Assembly (NCBI GenBank): GCA_001312405.1
Contig: BBDR01000003.1
Span: forward strand, 382,433 to 446,432
DNA from: Clostridium sp. NkU-1
GTDB lineage: Bacteria; Bacillota_A; Clostridia; Lachnospirales; Lachnospiraceae
Reading direction: 5' to 3'
Length of the DNA stretch: 64,000 bases
In this document: one piece after another, positions 40,043 to 49,792 of the stretch
Position numbering within the stretch: the first letter of the stretch is position 1
Layout: every line of letters begins with the position of its first letter
The notes under the pieces: generated by a model
Databases searched by the model: none
Seen by the model: the letters and a program-made list of their open reading frames with translations, nothing else
What the model was told of the DNA's origin: nothing
Position numbers and translations under genes: made by a program

Positions 40043-40402
40043 TCAGCTTAGCATTCCCCCCGCGGTTCCGCTGACTGCGCAGATGGCCATGGTGGTGAGG
40101 AGCTGGTTCATGGAGCCGTTTAAGCCTTTGTTTAATAAAAAGGATACGGCTAAGAGCACCAGGAAATATAGAAGCCCCAGCAAAAGGCCCCAGAAGAATC
40201 TACGATGCCGTATGCTCTTTCCCATTAAGACCCCGCCAAAGAGACAGGCGATGATATAAACCGCATTGACACCCAGGCGTATCTGTCCTTCCTTCAGCCG
40301 GAATCTATAGAGTGCTAAGGCCAGGACCACCAGCAGGATTCCGGTCAGTATGTAGGTGATAAGAAGGTTTCTTAGCGTGACCTGAAGCTTTGATTTTTCC
40401 AT
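40043..40402 (-). CDS. TIGR04086 family membrane protein
   Basis: Intact, 119 residues, four hydrophobic helices (LLITYILTGILLVVLALALY, AVYIIACLFGGVLMG, FFWGLLLGLLYFLVLLAVSF, LLTTMAICAVSGTAGGML). The pattern and its position next to scfA/scfB are those of the clostridial TIGR04086 family, whose function is unknown. It is divergent from scfA. Confidence 0.75.
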   Translation of the reverse strand: MEKSKLQVTLRNLLITYILTGILLVVLALALYRFRLKEGQIRLGVNAVYIIACLFGGVLMGKSIRHRRFFWGLLLGLLYFLVLLAVSFLLNKGLNGSMNQLLTTMAICAVSGTAGGMLS

Positions 40403-40565
40403 TTAACTACTCCTTATATCTTGTCTTCTGGTTCAGTATATTCTATGGGTATGGAGGATATTCTTGGATGTCCTAATAATAAAATTGATACCGCCTGTTT
40501 TCTCTGGATATAGATGATAGCCCGAAGAAGCTGGCCAATTCCCCTGTTCCCTGGGGCAATTCATC

Positions 40566-40594
40566 TTGCACTCGCCTAAAACATGTGGTATAAT
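40566..40594 (+). promoter_or_regulatory. Promoter of scfA
   Basis: TTGCAC, 17-nt spacer, TATAAT at 40589-40594, 36 nt before the scfA start; AGGAGG follows at 40616. Confidence 0.75.
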
Positions 40595-40630
40595 CTCAAA
40601 GAATTAGGCAAATACAGGAGGTGTAAGTAT

Positions 40631-40777
40631 ATGAAACACGTGAAGACTTTAAATTCCAGTACATTAAAAGAGTCCATGAAAAAAGGCGGCTGCGGCGAAT
40701 GTCAGACTTCCTGCCAGTCAGCATGCAAGACATCCTGTACAGTAGGAAACCAGAGCTGCGAGAACAGCAACCGTTAA
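40631..40777 (+). CDS. scfA: SCIFF peptide (six cysteines in forty-five) precursor
   Basis: 48 residues: leader MKHVKTLNSSTLKESMKKG followed by a core with six Cys (GCGEC, SC, AC, SC, SC). This is the near-universal clostridial SCIFF ribosomally made peptide, whose Cys residues are cross-linked by thioether bonds to nearby residues by the radical SAM maturase next door. The mature product's role is not known. A strong promoter and AGGAGG point to high expression. Confidence 0.95.
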   Translation: MKHVKTLNSSTLKESMKKGGCGECQTSCQSACKTSCTVGNQSCENSNR

Positions 40778-40801
40778 TAATTTTAAACTGTATAGAATAG
40801 C

Positions 40802-40860
40802 CATAAGGCAGATGAGCAGATGCCCCTACGGTCGTGATGACGGTAGGGGTTCCTTCGCTT
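40802..40860 (+). terminator. Hairpin between scfA and scfB (attenuator candidate)
   Basis: CCCCTAC / GTAGGGG stem (about 40825-40851) inside a weaker outer pairing GGCAGA / TCTGCC. It is followed by TTCC rather than a T run, so partial termination or RNA processing to give more scfA than scfB message is the likely role. Confidence 0.5.
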
Positions 40861-40911
40861 GTCTGCCAAAAACCAATAACAGGTTAATCTTTTCAATTAA
40901 GGAGAATACAA

Positions 40912-42305
40912 GTGATTCATCAATATATCAGCAATGGCTTCCATATTATTATGGATGTCAACAGCGGTTCTGTTCATTCTGTGGATCCGGTCATGTATGA
41001 TGCCGTAGAGATCGCTGCAGGAATGGTTCCGGAGATGGAAGAGGCCGAGCCCCTTCCTAAAGAGGTTGGAGAAGAAGTGCGGACCAGCCTTTCTGAAAAA
41101 TACGGAGAGACAGAAGTAGAGGAAGCCCTGGAGGAGATTCAGTATCTGATCGATAAGGGAGAGCTTTTTACAAAGGATATGTATCACGATTATGTGATAG
41201 ATTTTAAAAAGCGGCAGACAGTGGTAAAGGCTCTTTGCTTACATATTGCCCATGACTGCAACCTTGCCTGTAAGTATTGCTTTGCAGAAGAAGGAGAGTA
41301 CCATGGCAGACGGGCGCTTATGTCCTTTGAAGTGGGGAAAAAGGCCCTGGACTTTCTCATTGCCAATTCCGGGAACCGAAGAAACCTGGAAGTAGACTTT
41401 TTTGGCGGAGAACCGCTGATGAATTGGGACGTAGTAAAGCAGCTTGTTGAATACGGACGGAAAAAAGAGAAAGAATATAATAAGAACTTCCGTTTTACCA
41501 TGACCACCAACGGTGTTCTGTTAAACGATGAGATCATGGAGTTCTGTAACCGGGAAATGAGCAATGTGGTCTTAAGCCTTGACGGCCGTAAAGAAGTCAA
41601 TGACAATATGCGTCCCTTCCGCAATGGAAAAGGCAGCTACGAGCTGATCGTTCCCAAATTCCAGAAGTTTGCCCAGCTTCGGGGAACCAAAGATTATTAC
41701 ATCAGAGGAACCTTTACCCGTCATAATATGGATTTTGCAAAGGATGTCCTGGAATTTGCGGATCTTGGCTTTACAAGTATGTCCATAGAGCCTGTGGTAG
41801 CACAGCCGGAAGAGGAGTATGCCATCAGGGAGGAAGACCTTCCCCAGATCTTAAAAGAGTATGATGATCTTGCTGTGGAATACATTAACAGGCAGAAGGA
41901 AGGAAAAGGGTTTAATTTCTTCCACTTTAATATTGACTTAAACCAGGGCCATGTGTGGCAAAGCGCCTGTCCGGCTGCGGTTCCGGAACCGAGTATCTGG
42001 CGGTGACTCCATGGGGAGATTTCTATCCGTGCCACCAGTTTGTGGGTGAGGAAAAATTCCTTCTTGGCAACGTGGACACAGGCGTGACTAATTCAGAGAT
42101 CCGTGATGAGTTCAAGCTTTGCAATGTTTATGCAAAGGGCAAGTGCAGGGACTGCTTTGCAAGGTTTTACTGCAGCGGAGGCTGTGCGGCTAACTCCCAC
42201 AACTTCCACGGAAGCATCACGGATGCTTACGATATCGGCTGCGAAATGCAGAAGAAGCGGATCGAATGCGCCATCATGATCAAGGCGGCTTTGGCGGAAG
42301 AATGA
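40912..42305 (+). CDS. scfB: Thioether cross-link-forming SCIFF peptide maturase (radical SAM) (frameshifted)
   Basis: About 464 residues after repair; start GTG 40912 behind AAGGAG. N-terminal peptide-recognition region, then the radical SAM cluster motif CNLACKYCFAEEG (CX3CX2C), VDFFGGEPLMNW, and a SPASM domain binding two auxiliary clusters (RLSGCGSGTEYLAV, YPCHQFVG, CRDCFARFYCSGGCAANSHN, DIGCEMQKKR). It forms Cys thioether links in ScfA. A C is missing near 41950, exactly before the first SPASM Cys; restoring it gives QGPCVAKRLSGCGSG. Confidence 0.93.
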
Positions 42306-42337
42306 GAATACAAAAGTAACTGATAATCGTTAATATC

Positions 42338-42374
42338 CTACGGATATTACCTTTGTACCCCAAAAGCGTGGGCA
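42338..42374 (+). repeat. Dispersed hairpin motif, copy B (before tgt)
   Basis: CTACGGATATTACCTTTGTA, then CCCA-N6-TGGGCA. The most diverged copy, but the bases that pair are kept. It ends 19 nt before the tgt start. Confidence 0.55.
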
Positions 42375-42393
42375 GAAAAAGGGAAAAAAACAG

Positions 42394-43532
42394 ATGAATT
42401 ATAAGATCGTTGCAAAGGATGGACGCGCAAAGCGGGCCGAGGTAACCACTGTTCACGGCACCATCCAGACCCCGGTATTCATGAACGTGGGTACGGTAGG
42501 AGCCATTAAAGGGGCTGTTTCCACAGATGATCTCCGTGAGATCAGAACCCAGGTAGAACTGTCCAATACCTATCATCTTCATGTGCGCACCGGCGATAAA
42601 TTAATCAAAGAGTTTGGCGGCCTTCACCGGTTTATGAACTGGGACCGCCCCATTCTTACGGATTCCGGCGGCTTTCAGGTATTTTCCCTGACCGGATTGA
42701 GAAAAATAAAGGAGGAAGGCGTTTACTTCCAGTCCCATATAGACGGCCACAAGATTTTCATGGGCCCGGAAGAGAGCATGCAGATTCAGTCGAACCTGGC
42801 ATCTACATTGCCATGGCCTTTGACGAATGCCCGCCTCATCCGGCCACAAGGGAATACATGCAAAACAGCGTAGACCGTACCACCAGATGGCTGGAACGGT
42901 GCCGTGCTGAAATGAAAAGGCTTAATACCCTGCCTGATACTTTAAACAGGGACCAGCTGTTATTCGGCATTAACCAGGGCGGAACCTTTGAAGATATCCG
43001 TATCGCCCATGCAAAAACCATATCTGCCATGGACTTGGACGGTTATGCCTTAGGCGGACTGGCTGTGGGAGAAAGCCATGATGAGATGTACAGGATATTA
43101 GATGAGACGGTACCATATCTGCCGGAGAATAAGCCGACCTATCTGATGGGAGTGGGAACTCCCGCCAATATTTTAGAGGCCGTAGACAGGGGCGTGGACT
43201 TTTTTGACTGCGTATACCCGTCAAGAAACGGCCGCCATGGTCATGTATACACCAATCATGGAAAAATGAATTTATTCAACACCAAACATGAGCTGGACCA
43301 CAGGCCGATTGAAGAGGGCTGTGGGTGTCCGGCCTGCCGGTCCTACAGCAGGGCCTATATCAGGCACCTTTTAAAGGCAAAAGAAATGCTTGGCATGAGA
43401 TTATGTGTATTGCATAATTTATATTTTTATAATACAATGATGGAAGAGATCCGCGACGCAATTGAGAACCACAGTTATGGGGAATACAAGGAGCAGAAGC
43501 TTGGCCGTATGATGGCAGGTCAGACCTCCTAA
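42394..43532 (+). CDS. tgt: tRNA-guanine transglycosylase (frameshifted)
   Basis: About 379 residues after repair. PVFMNVGTVGAIKG, SNTYHLHVRTGDKLI, ILTDSGGFQVFSL (catalytic Asp), GINQGG, and the C-terminal zinc site CGCPACRSYSRAY...HNLYF. It swaps guanine-34 for a queuine precursor in tRNAs with GUN anticodons. A G is missing near 42806 (LAS-DIAMAFDEC). It follows scfB and precedes yajC, a common clostridial order. Confidence 0.93.
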
Positions 43533-43580
43533 AATAGGGGACAAGCAGTAGGCGGATCGTTATATAAGGAGGAAATGGTT

Positions 43581-43877
43581 ATGTTATCAGCAACAGGCGG
43601 TACCATGGGCGTGGGCTTTTGGGTCATTTATATCGCAGTGATCTTTGGCTTCATGTATTTTATCGCAATCAGACCCCAGAAAAAGGAGAAAAAGAAACAG
43701 CAGGAGATGTTTGCAAACATTGCAATCGGAGACAGCGTTTTGACCTCCAGTGGTTTTTATGGTGTCATCATTGATATGACAGATGATACGGTTATTGTAG
43801 AGTTCGGCAACAATAAGAACTGCAGGATTCCTATGCAGAAGACTGCTATCGTTCAGATAGAAAAAGCGCAGTCTTAA
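43581..43877 (+). CDS. yajC: Preprotein translocase subunit YajC
   Basis: Intact, 98 residues from ATG 43581, which has AAGGAGG 8 nt upstream (an ATG at 43575 is too close to it). One membrane helix (FWVIYIAVIFGFMYFIAIRP) followed by QKKEKKKQQEM and a small beta domain (GDSVLTSSGFYGVIIDMTDD). Accessory to SecDF. Confidence 0.93.
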   Translation: MLSATGGTMGVGFWVIYIAVIFGFMYFIAIRPQKKEKKKQQEMFANIAIGDSVLTSSGFYGVIIDMTDDTVIVEFGNNKNCRIPMQKTAIVQIEKAQS

Positions 43878-43885
43878 GAAATCAG

Positions 43886-43925
43886 GGCACCCGGAAAGAG
43901 GTTTACTTTTTCCGGGTGCCTTTTT
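43886..43925 (+). terminator. Terminator after yajC
   Basis: GGCACCCGGAAA / TTTCCGGGTGCC stem followed by TTTTTA. Confidence 0.92.
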
Positions 43926-44022
43926 ATAGGGAAAACCCAGAGCTCCGGTGAGGGAGCCTGTTTTCATGGCGCCAGTATACACCAGGGGTTTTCCAACATA
44001 TGATTTAGTAAGGGGTATTAAT

Positions 44023-44754
44023 TTAAAGCCAGCCTCCGTCAAGGCCGATGATCTGCCCGGTCAGATAGGAATTTTTATAGCCCAGGTGGTATACTAAATC
44101 AGCTACCTCCTCTGCTTTTCCCAGCCGTCCGGCCGGGATCCCATCGATGAGAGCGATTAATTCATCCTCCTCCAGAAACTGGTTCATTTCCGTATCAATG
44201 GCACCGCAGGCAACGGCGTTGACCTGGATATTGCTTGGAGCCAGTTCCTTGGCAAGAGCCTTTGTAAAAGCGTTAATGCCGCCTTTTGTAGCGGAATAAG
44301 CGACTTCGCAGGAGGCACCGGATATTCCCCATACAGAAGATATGTTAATGATCTTTCCTTGCTTTTTTTCTACCATTCCGGGAATGGCCAGCTTGCAGCA
44401 GTTGAATACTGACGTTAAGTTGGTGCGGATAATCCGGTCCCAGGCATCCGTGCTCATATCCTGCAACAGGCCGATGTAGGATATGCCGGCATTATTAACA
44501 AGGACATCCAGTGTACCAAACTGCTTGCGCACCTGTTCAAAGAGCGCCTGGCACTGGTTCATGTCCCCCATGTCCCCCATGCAGGAAAGACAAGATACCT
44601 GATATGCTTCCAGCTCTTTTTTTACTTGTACAAGTCGGTCCTCACTGTGAAGGCAGTTGATGACCACGTTGTATCCCTTTTTAGCAAATTTAACGGCAAC
44701 AGCTTTTCCGATTCCCCGGGAAGCTCCTGTTATAAGTACTGTTTTTCTAGGCAT
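44023..44754 (-). CDS. FabG-like short-chain dehydrogenase
   Basis: Intact, 243 residues. TVLITGASRGIGKAV (cofactor loop), LVNNAGISYIG, SSVWGISGASCEVAYSATKGG (Ser-Tyr-Lys triad), ending GQIIGLDGGWL. Single FabG-like genes outside a fatty-acid operon in Firmicutes are often the elongation factor P 5-aminopentanone reductase (YmfI type); I cannot decide between that and an acyl-carrier reductase. It contains two in-frame A7/T7 runs, showing that true 7-mers exist here. Confidence 0.85.
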   Translation of the reverse strand: MPRKTVLITGASRGIGKAVAVKFAKKGYNVVINCLHSEDRLVQVKKELEAYQVSCLSCMGDMGDMNQCQALFEQVRKQFGTLDVLVNNAGISYIGLLQDMSTDAWDRIIRTNLTSVFNCCKLAIPGMVEKKQGKIINISSVWGISGASCEVAYSATKGGINAFTKALAKELAPSNIQVNAVACGAIDTEMNQFLEEDELIALIDGIPAGRLGKAEEVADLVYHLGYKNSYLTGQIIGLDGGWL

Positions 44755-44953
44755 AACATCACCCCTCCTGTCGATTTATGATATATTTATTCTATCAAAT
44801 CGTCAGGAATAATGCAACGTGGTCGGATAAAGGACTATTTGCATTTTTGGTGATTTTGTTACAGACCAGGCATTGCATACTTAAGGGCTGGTGAGATATA
44901 ATGAAGATAGAAAACTTAATATCAGATAGAATAGAGAAAGCAGGTAGATAAAT

Positions 44954-45870
44954 ATGAATGAGATTTATGATGTGGTGATCATCGGCTCCGGGCCCGCGGG
45001 GCTTTCGGCAGCGGTTTATGGTAAAAGGGCTGAGCTTAAGATGGTAGTGATTGAAAAAGAGGTGGCAAGCGGCGGGCAGGTCCTTAATACTTATGAAGTG
45101 GATAATTACCCGGGGCTGCCTGGAATTAACGGCTATGATCTTGGAATGAAGTTCCGGGAGCATGCAGAGAAGCTGGGAGCAGAGTTTTCCACAGACGAGG
45201 TTCTTCGGATCGAAGCGTCTGACGGGGAATTTACCGTAGTAGGAGAAGAGAGGGCCTATGAGACAAAGTCGGTCATCATCGCTACCGGAGCCAGCACCGG
45301 AAGCTGAGCGTAATCGGTGAAGAGGAGCTTACGGGCATGGGGGTTTCCTACTGCGCTACCTGTGACGGTGCATTTTTCCGCAATAAGGTGGCGGCAGTGG
45401 TGGGCGGCGGCGACGTTGCCATTGAAGATGCCATTTTCCTGGCCAGAATGTGTAAAAAGGTATACTTAATTCATAGGAGAAATAAGCTGAGAGGGGCAAA
45501 GACTTTGCAGACCCAGCTGTTTAACCAGAAAAACGTGGAAATCATCTGGGATACCGTGGTAGAGGAGATCGAAGGCGGAGACCAGGTGGAATCCCTGACC
45601 ATAAAGAACGCCAAAACCGAGGAATCGAAAAAGCTTGCGGTAGACGGAGTGTTCATAGCGGTAGGAATCAACCCGCAAAGCGAAGCATTTAACAACTTAG
45701 TGGAGATGGATCATGGCTATATAAAGGCAGGTGAGGACTGTGAAACCAATATTCCCGGAATCTTTGCAGCCGGCGATGTGCGCACCAAGCAGCTTCGCCA
45801 GGTTTCCACAGCTGTTTCTGACGGCGCAAATGCCATTACCAGCGTAGAGCGGTATCTGACACGGATTTAA
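44954..45870 (+). CDS. trxB: Thioredoxin-disulfide reductase (frameshifted)
   Basis: About 305 residues after repair. FAD site [17 protein letters not shown], redox pair [16 protein letters not shown] site [18 protein letters not shown] followed by HRRNKLRGA, and the C-terminal FAD contact [15 protein letters not shown]. It reduces thioredoxin with NADPH. A C is missing near 45298 ([13 protein letters not shown]). Confidence 0.93.
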
Positions 45871-45940
45871 CCGAATCAGGCAGGGCCGAGGAGGGTCTGA
45901 CCTGTTGGTCATTGCGGATATCCGCTTGACATAAACCATA

Positions 45941-45980
45941 AAAAAGCAGCCGGACAATTGTCCTGGCTGCTTTTTGCATA
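45941..45980. terminator. Bidirectional terminator between trxB and hpf
   Basis: AAAAAGCAGCC / GGCTGCTTTTT with an inner GGACAATTGTCC; A and T runs on both sides fit two convergent genes. Confidence 0.92.
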
Positions 45981-45982
45981 TT

Positions 45983-46511
45983 CTAGAATTCTGGTTCAAT
46001 AAGGCCGAAGGAGCCGCCTTTTCTTTTGTAAACCACATTGACTTCATCTGTATCCGCATTTAAGAATACGTAGAAGCTGTGACCAAGAAGCTCCATCTGA
46101 ACACAGGCTTCTTCCGGATCCATGGGCTTTATGGCAAATTTCTTTGTCTTAACGATCTCTATATAATCGTCTGTCTGGGTTTCATCTTCCAGAAAAGCTT
46201 TGGAAAAGGAGGGAACATTCAGCTTTTTATCGATTAACTTGTTCTTATATTTTTTTCAACTGGCGTTCCAGGATCTCTTCTACAAGATCAATGGAAACGT
46301 ACATGTCAGTACTGGATTCTTCTGCTCTGATTATATGTCCTTTCACTGGAATAGTCACTTCGATTTTTTGTATTTCTTTCTGCACGCTGAGTCTTACTGT
46401 TGCTTCTGTGGCAGGAGCGAAGAAACGGTCCAACTTTCCAAGCTTGTCCTCGACTGCCTCGCGTAATCCTGGTGTTACCTCAATATTTCTCCCTGTAATT
46501 GTAAAACGCAT
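45983..46511 (-). CDS. hpf: Long-form ribosome hibernation-promoting factor (frameshifted)
   Basis: About 175 residues after repair. N-terminal RaiA/HPF fold (MRFTITGRNIEVTPGLREAV, EDKLGKLDRFF) and the C-terminal dimerisation domain of the long form (KKFAIKPMDPEEACVQMELL, GHSFYVFLNADTDEVNVVYK). It pairs 70S ribosomes into inactive 100S dimers in stationary phase. A T7 run at 46250-46256 (A7 on the coding strand) splits the domains; with six, LKKYKNKLIDKK continues. Confidence 0.92.
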
Positions 46512-47129
46512 AAGTCATCAGCTCCTTTTTCTTGAGATGGTTATAGTATAGCATATTTTTGAGAACAATTCAATTACATTGTAAAATTATAAGATAATTG
46601 TTGGCAATTTTTTTGTAAAATGTCTCTACTTATTATTTTGTCTGTTTATTGAAAAACTATAGATGGGAATAAAAAAAAGTCAAGGGAAAAAGAGTATTTT
46701 CCGTCGAAAAAGGAAATTTTATGACATATATACAAAAATGTCCCAGGTTAATAAGGGGATGGGAAATATGGGAATCTGTGGAGAAAAAATGTGGATAATG
46801 TGGATAACTCGGTGTATAACTGTTTTTCCCACTAATTATGGGATTTCATCGTGGGGATAAAGCTGGGGGAAAAATACACAATGGGATGTGGATAATGTGG
46901 AAAAGCGGAGAATCGAACAGGTTTTTTGTGCAATGTGTCAGATTGACCATAAATTTTTCCAGATTTGCCGTTGATTGCTGTGGAAAAAGGAAGGACCTGG
47001 TAATAATAGGCCCTGTTTATTACCAGAATGTTAATTTTTTTTATGAATTCGTTGAATTAAGAAGGAGTTAGTGCTACAATATACGAGATTGTATCGTGTA
47101 TATCGTTAAGAAGAGTAGGAGAATGAAAT
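46512..47129. other. hpf-secA intergenic region
   Basis: About 620 bases with no gene. The first part is AT-rich; the middle holds the DnaA-box-like array at 46777-46987; the last 100 bases include a T7 run and the secA leader with AGGAG at 47117. No clear -35/-10 pair could be fixed. Confidence 0.5.
46777..46987 (+). promoter_or_regulatory. Array of DnaA-box-like 9-mers
   Basis: Three exact TGTGGATAA boxes (46790-46798, 46799-46807, 46887-46895) and three near matches (TGTGGAGAA 46777, TGTGGAAAA 46896 and 46979), all in one orientation. Two pairs are directly head-to-tail. TGTGGATAA is the complement of the DnaA consensus TTATCCACA. dnaA and dnaN are not present, so this may be a regulatory or DnaA-titration site. 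Confidence 0.6.
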
Positions 47130-49700
47130 ATGAACTTCGTTCAAAAAAATATTTGGAACTCATAGTGAAAGAGAATTGAAATTAATAGACCCTATTGTGG
47201 ATAAGATAGAAGCTCTGCGTCCGACCATGGTTGCACTTACGGATGAGGAGCTGCGGAATAACACAAGGCTCTTTAAGGAAAGGCTTTCATCAGGCGAGAC
47301 TCTTGATGATATTTTGCCGGAAGCTTATGCAACGGTGAGAGAGGCAGCACGAAGAGTTCTTAATATGGAACATTTCCGTGTACAGCTCATTGGCGGAATC
47401 GTTCTTCATCAGGGACGTATTTCCGAAATGAAGACAGGTGAAGGTAAGACCCTGGTATCTACCTGCCCAGCTTATTTAAATGCTTTGGCAGGCAATGGAG
47501 TCCAGATTGTAACGGTCAACGATTACCTGGCAAAACGAGATGCTGAGTGGATGGGAAGAGTTCATGAGTTCCTGGGACTGACTGTTGGGGTTGTGCTCAA
47601 CTCCATGAATTCTGACGAAAGACGTGCCGCATACAACTGCGACATTACCTATGTAACCAACAACGAGCTTGGTTTTGATTATCTGAGAGATAACATGGCC
47701 ATCTATAAGGAACAGATGGTTTTAAGAAATTTAGACTTTTGTATCATTGATGAGGTTGACTCCGTATTGATTGATGAGGCAAGAACACCTCTTATTATTT
47801 CCGGACAGAGCGGCAAGTCCACAAAGCTCTATGAGGTTTGTGATATTCTGGCCCGCCAGTTGGAAAAGGGCGAGGCTTCCGGGGAATTTTCCAAGATGGC
47901 AGCATTATGGGAGAAGAAATCACGGAAACCGGCGACTTTATTGTGGATGAAAAGGACAAGGTTGTCAACTTGACCGAACAGGGTGTGGATAAAGTAGAGC
48001 AGTTCTTCCACATTGAGAACTTATCTGATCCCCAGAACTTAGAGATCCAGCATAACATCATTCTGGCCCTTCGCGCCAATTATCTCATGTTCCGGGATAA
48101 GGATTATGTAGTAAAGGATGACGAAGTACTGATCGTTGATGAGTTTACCGGACGTATCATGCCCGGCAGACGTTATTCCGACGGACTCCATCAGGCGATT
48201 GAAGCCAAGGAGCACGTAAATGTGCGCAGGGAGAGCAAGACTCTTGCCACCATCACCTTCCAGAACTTCTTTAATAAGTACAATAAAAAGGCCGGTATGA
48301 CCGGTACCGCTCTTACAGAAGAAAAAGAATTCCGTAATACCTACGGCATGGATGCCATTTCCATCCCGACCAACCGCCCTATTGCCCGTATTGACCAGGA
48401 AGATGCCGTTTATAAAACAAAGAAAGAGAAATTTGAGGCGGTATGCAATGAGGTGGAGATCGCTTACGCCAAGGGACAGCCTGTCCTGGTAGGTACCATC
48501 ACCATTGAAACCTCTGAAATGTTAAGCAATATGTTAAAGCGCCGGGGCATTCCCCATAAGGTGCTGAATGCAAAATATCATGAGCTGGAAGCTGAAATCG
48601 TAGCGGATGCAGGTGTGCATAAGGCTGTGACCATTGCAACCAACATGGCAGGCCGTGGTACGGATATCAAGCTTGACGACGAGGCAAAGGCAGCAGGCGG
48701 CTTAAAGATCATTGGTACAGAACGTCATGAATCCCGCCGTATTGATAACCAGCTGCGCGGTCGTTCCGGACGTCAGGGTGACCCGGGAGAATCCAGATTT
48801 TACATTTCCCTTGAAGATGACCTGATGCGTCTGTTTGGTTCCGAACGTCTGGTAGGCATGTTCAATGCCCTTGGCGTGCCGGAAGGAGAGCAGATCGAAC
48901 ATAAGATGCTCTCAAATGCCATTGAAAAGGCCCAGATGAAGATTGAGACAAACAACTACGGCATCCGTGAGAACCTTTTAAAATACGACGAGGTCATGAA
49001 CGAACAGCGTGAAGTGATCTATGATGAGAGAAGAAAGGTTCTGGATGGAGACAATATGCGTGATTTCATCTTAAAGATGGTAACGGATATTGTGGAAAAT
49101 GCGGTAGATCTTTCCGTCAGCGACGACCAGGCGCCGGAGGAATGGGATTTGAGCGAGCTTAACAGCCTTCTTCTCCCCATCATTCCGCTGCAGCCTGTTA
49201 CTCTTCCGGAGGATAAGAAGATTAGGAAGAATGAACTGAAGCATATGCTGAAGGAAGAAGCAATTAAGCTGTATGAATCCAAGGAAGCAGAATTCCCTGA
49301 GGGAGAGCAGATCCGTGAAATCGAGCGGGTTATTCTCTTAAAGGTAATCGATAATAAATGGATGTCCCATATTGACGACATGGATCAGCTGCGTCAGGGC
49401 ATCGGCCTGCAGGCTTACGGACAGAGAGATCCGCTGGTGGAATATAAGATGAGCGGATATCAGATGTTTGATGAGATGGCTGCGGCCATCCGGGAGGATA
49501 CCGTAAGAATCTTATTCCACATCCGCGTGGAGCAGAAGGTGGAAAGAGAGCCGGCTGCAAAGGTGACTGGAACCAATAAGGATGAAAGCTCACCAAAGGC
49601 ACCGGTAAAGAAAGTGGAAGCCAAGGTATATCCCAATGATCCGTGTCCATGCGGTTCCGGTAAGAAATACAAGCAGTGCTGCGGACGTAAATTAGTATAG
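47130..49700 (+). CDS. secA: Preprotein translocase ATPase SecA (frameshifted)
   Basis: About 856 residues after repair. Start ATG 47130; the A7 run at 47142 hides it, with A6 giving [17 protein letters not shown]. Walker A region [24 protein letters not shown]-like [20 protein letters not shown], the [10 protein letters not shown] and [12 protein letters not shown] motor motifs, and a C-terminal zinc tail [13 protein letters not shown] for SecB/ribosome contact. It drives proteins through SecYEG. An A is missing near 47915. Confidence 0.95.
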
Positions 49701-49710
49701 TATTTTTATA

Positions 49711-49754
49711 AAATTGGAGTTCGCACCCTTTTTAAGGACCGGACTCCAATTTTG
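49711..49754 (+). terminator. Terminator after secA
   Basis: AATTGGAGT / ACTCCAATT stem followed by TTTG. Confidence 0.75.
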
Positions 49755-49792
49755 TATAGATAAATAATTCAATTCAGAAAGTGGGTGACACA

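Noticed and set aside
42338..42374. PreQ1 riboswitch before tgt
   Set aside because: The queuosine context is tempting but the sequence lacks the preQ1-I core, and the same motif precedes genes unrelated to queuosine.
45911..45930. Shared ATATCCGCTTGAC stretch at 45918 and 52780
   Set aside because: Only 13 bases in common next to different hairpins; too short to call a repeat family.
46777..46987. Chromosomal origin oriC
   Set aside because: No dnaA, dnaN or rpmH nearby; I report it only as a DnaA-box-like array.
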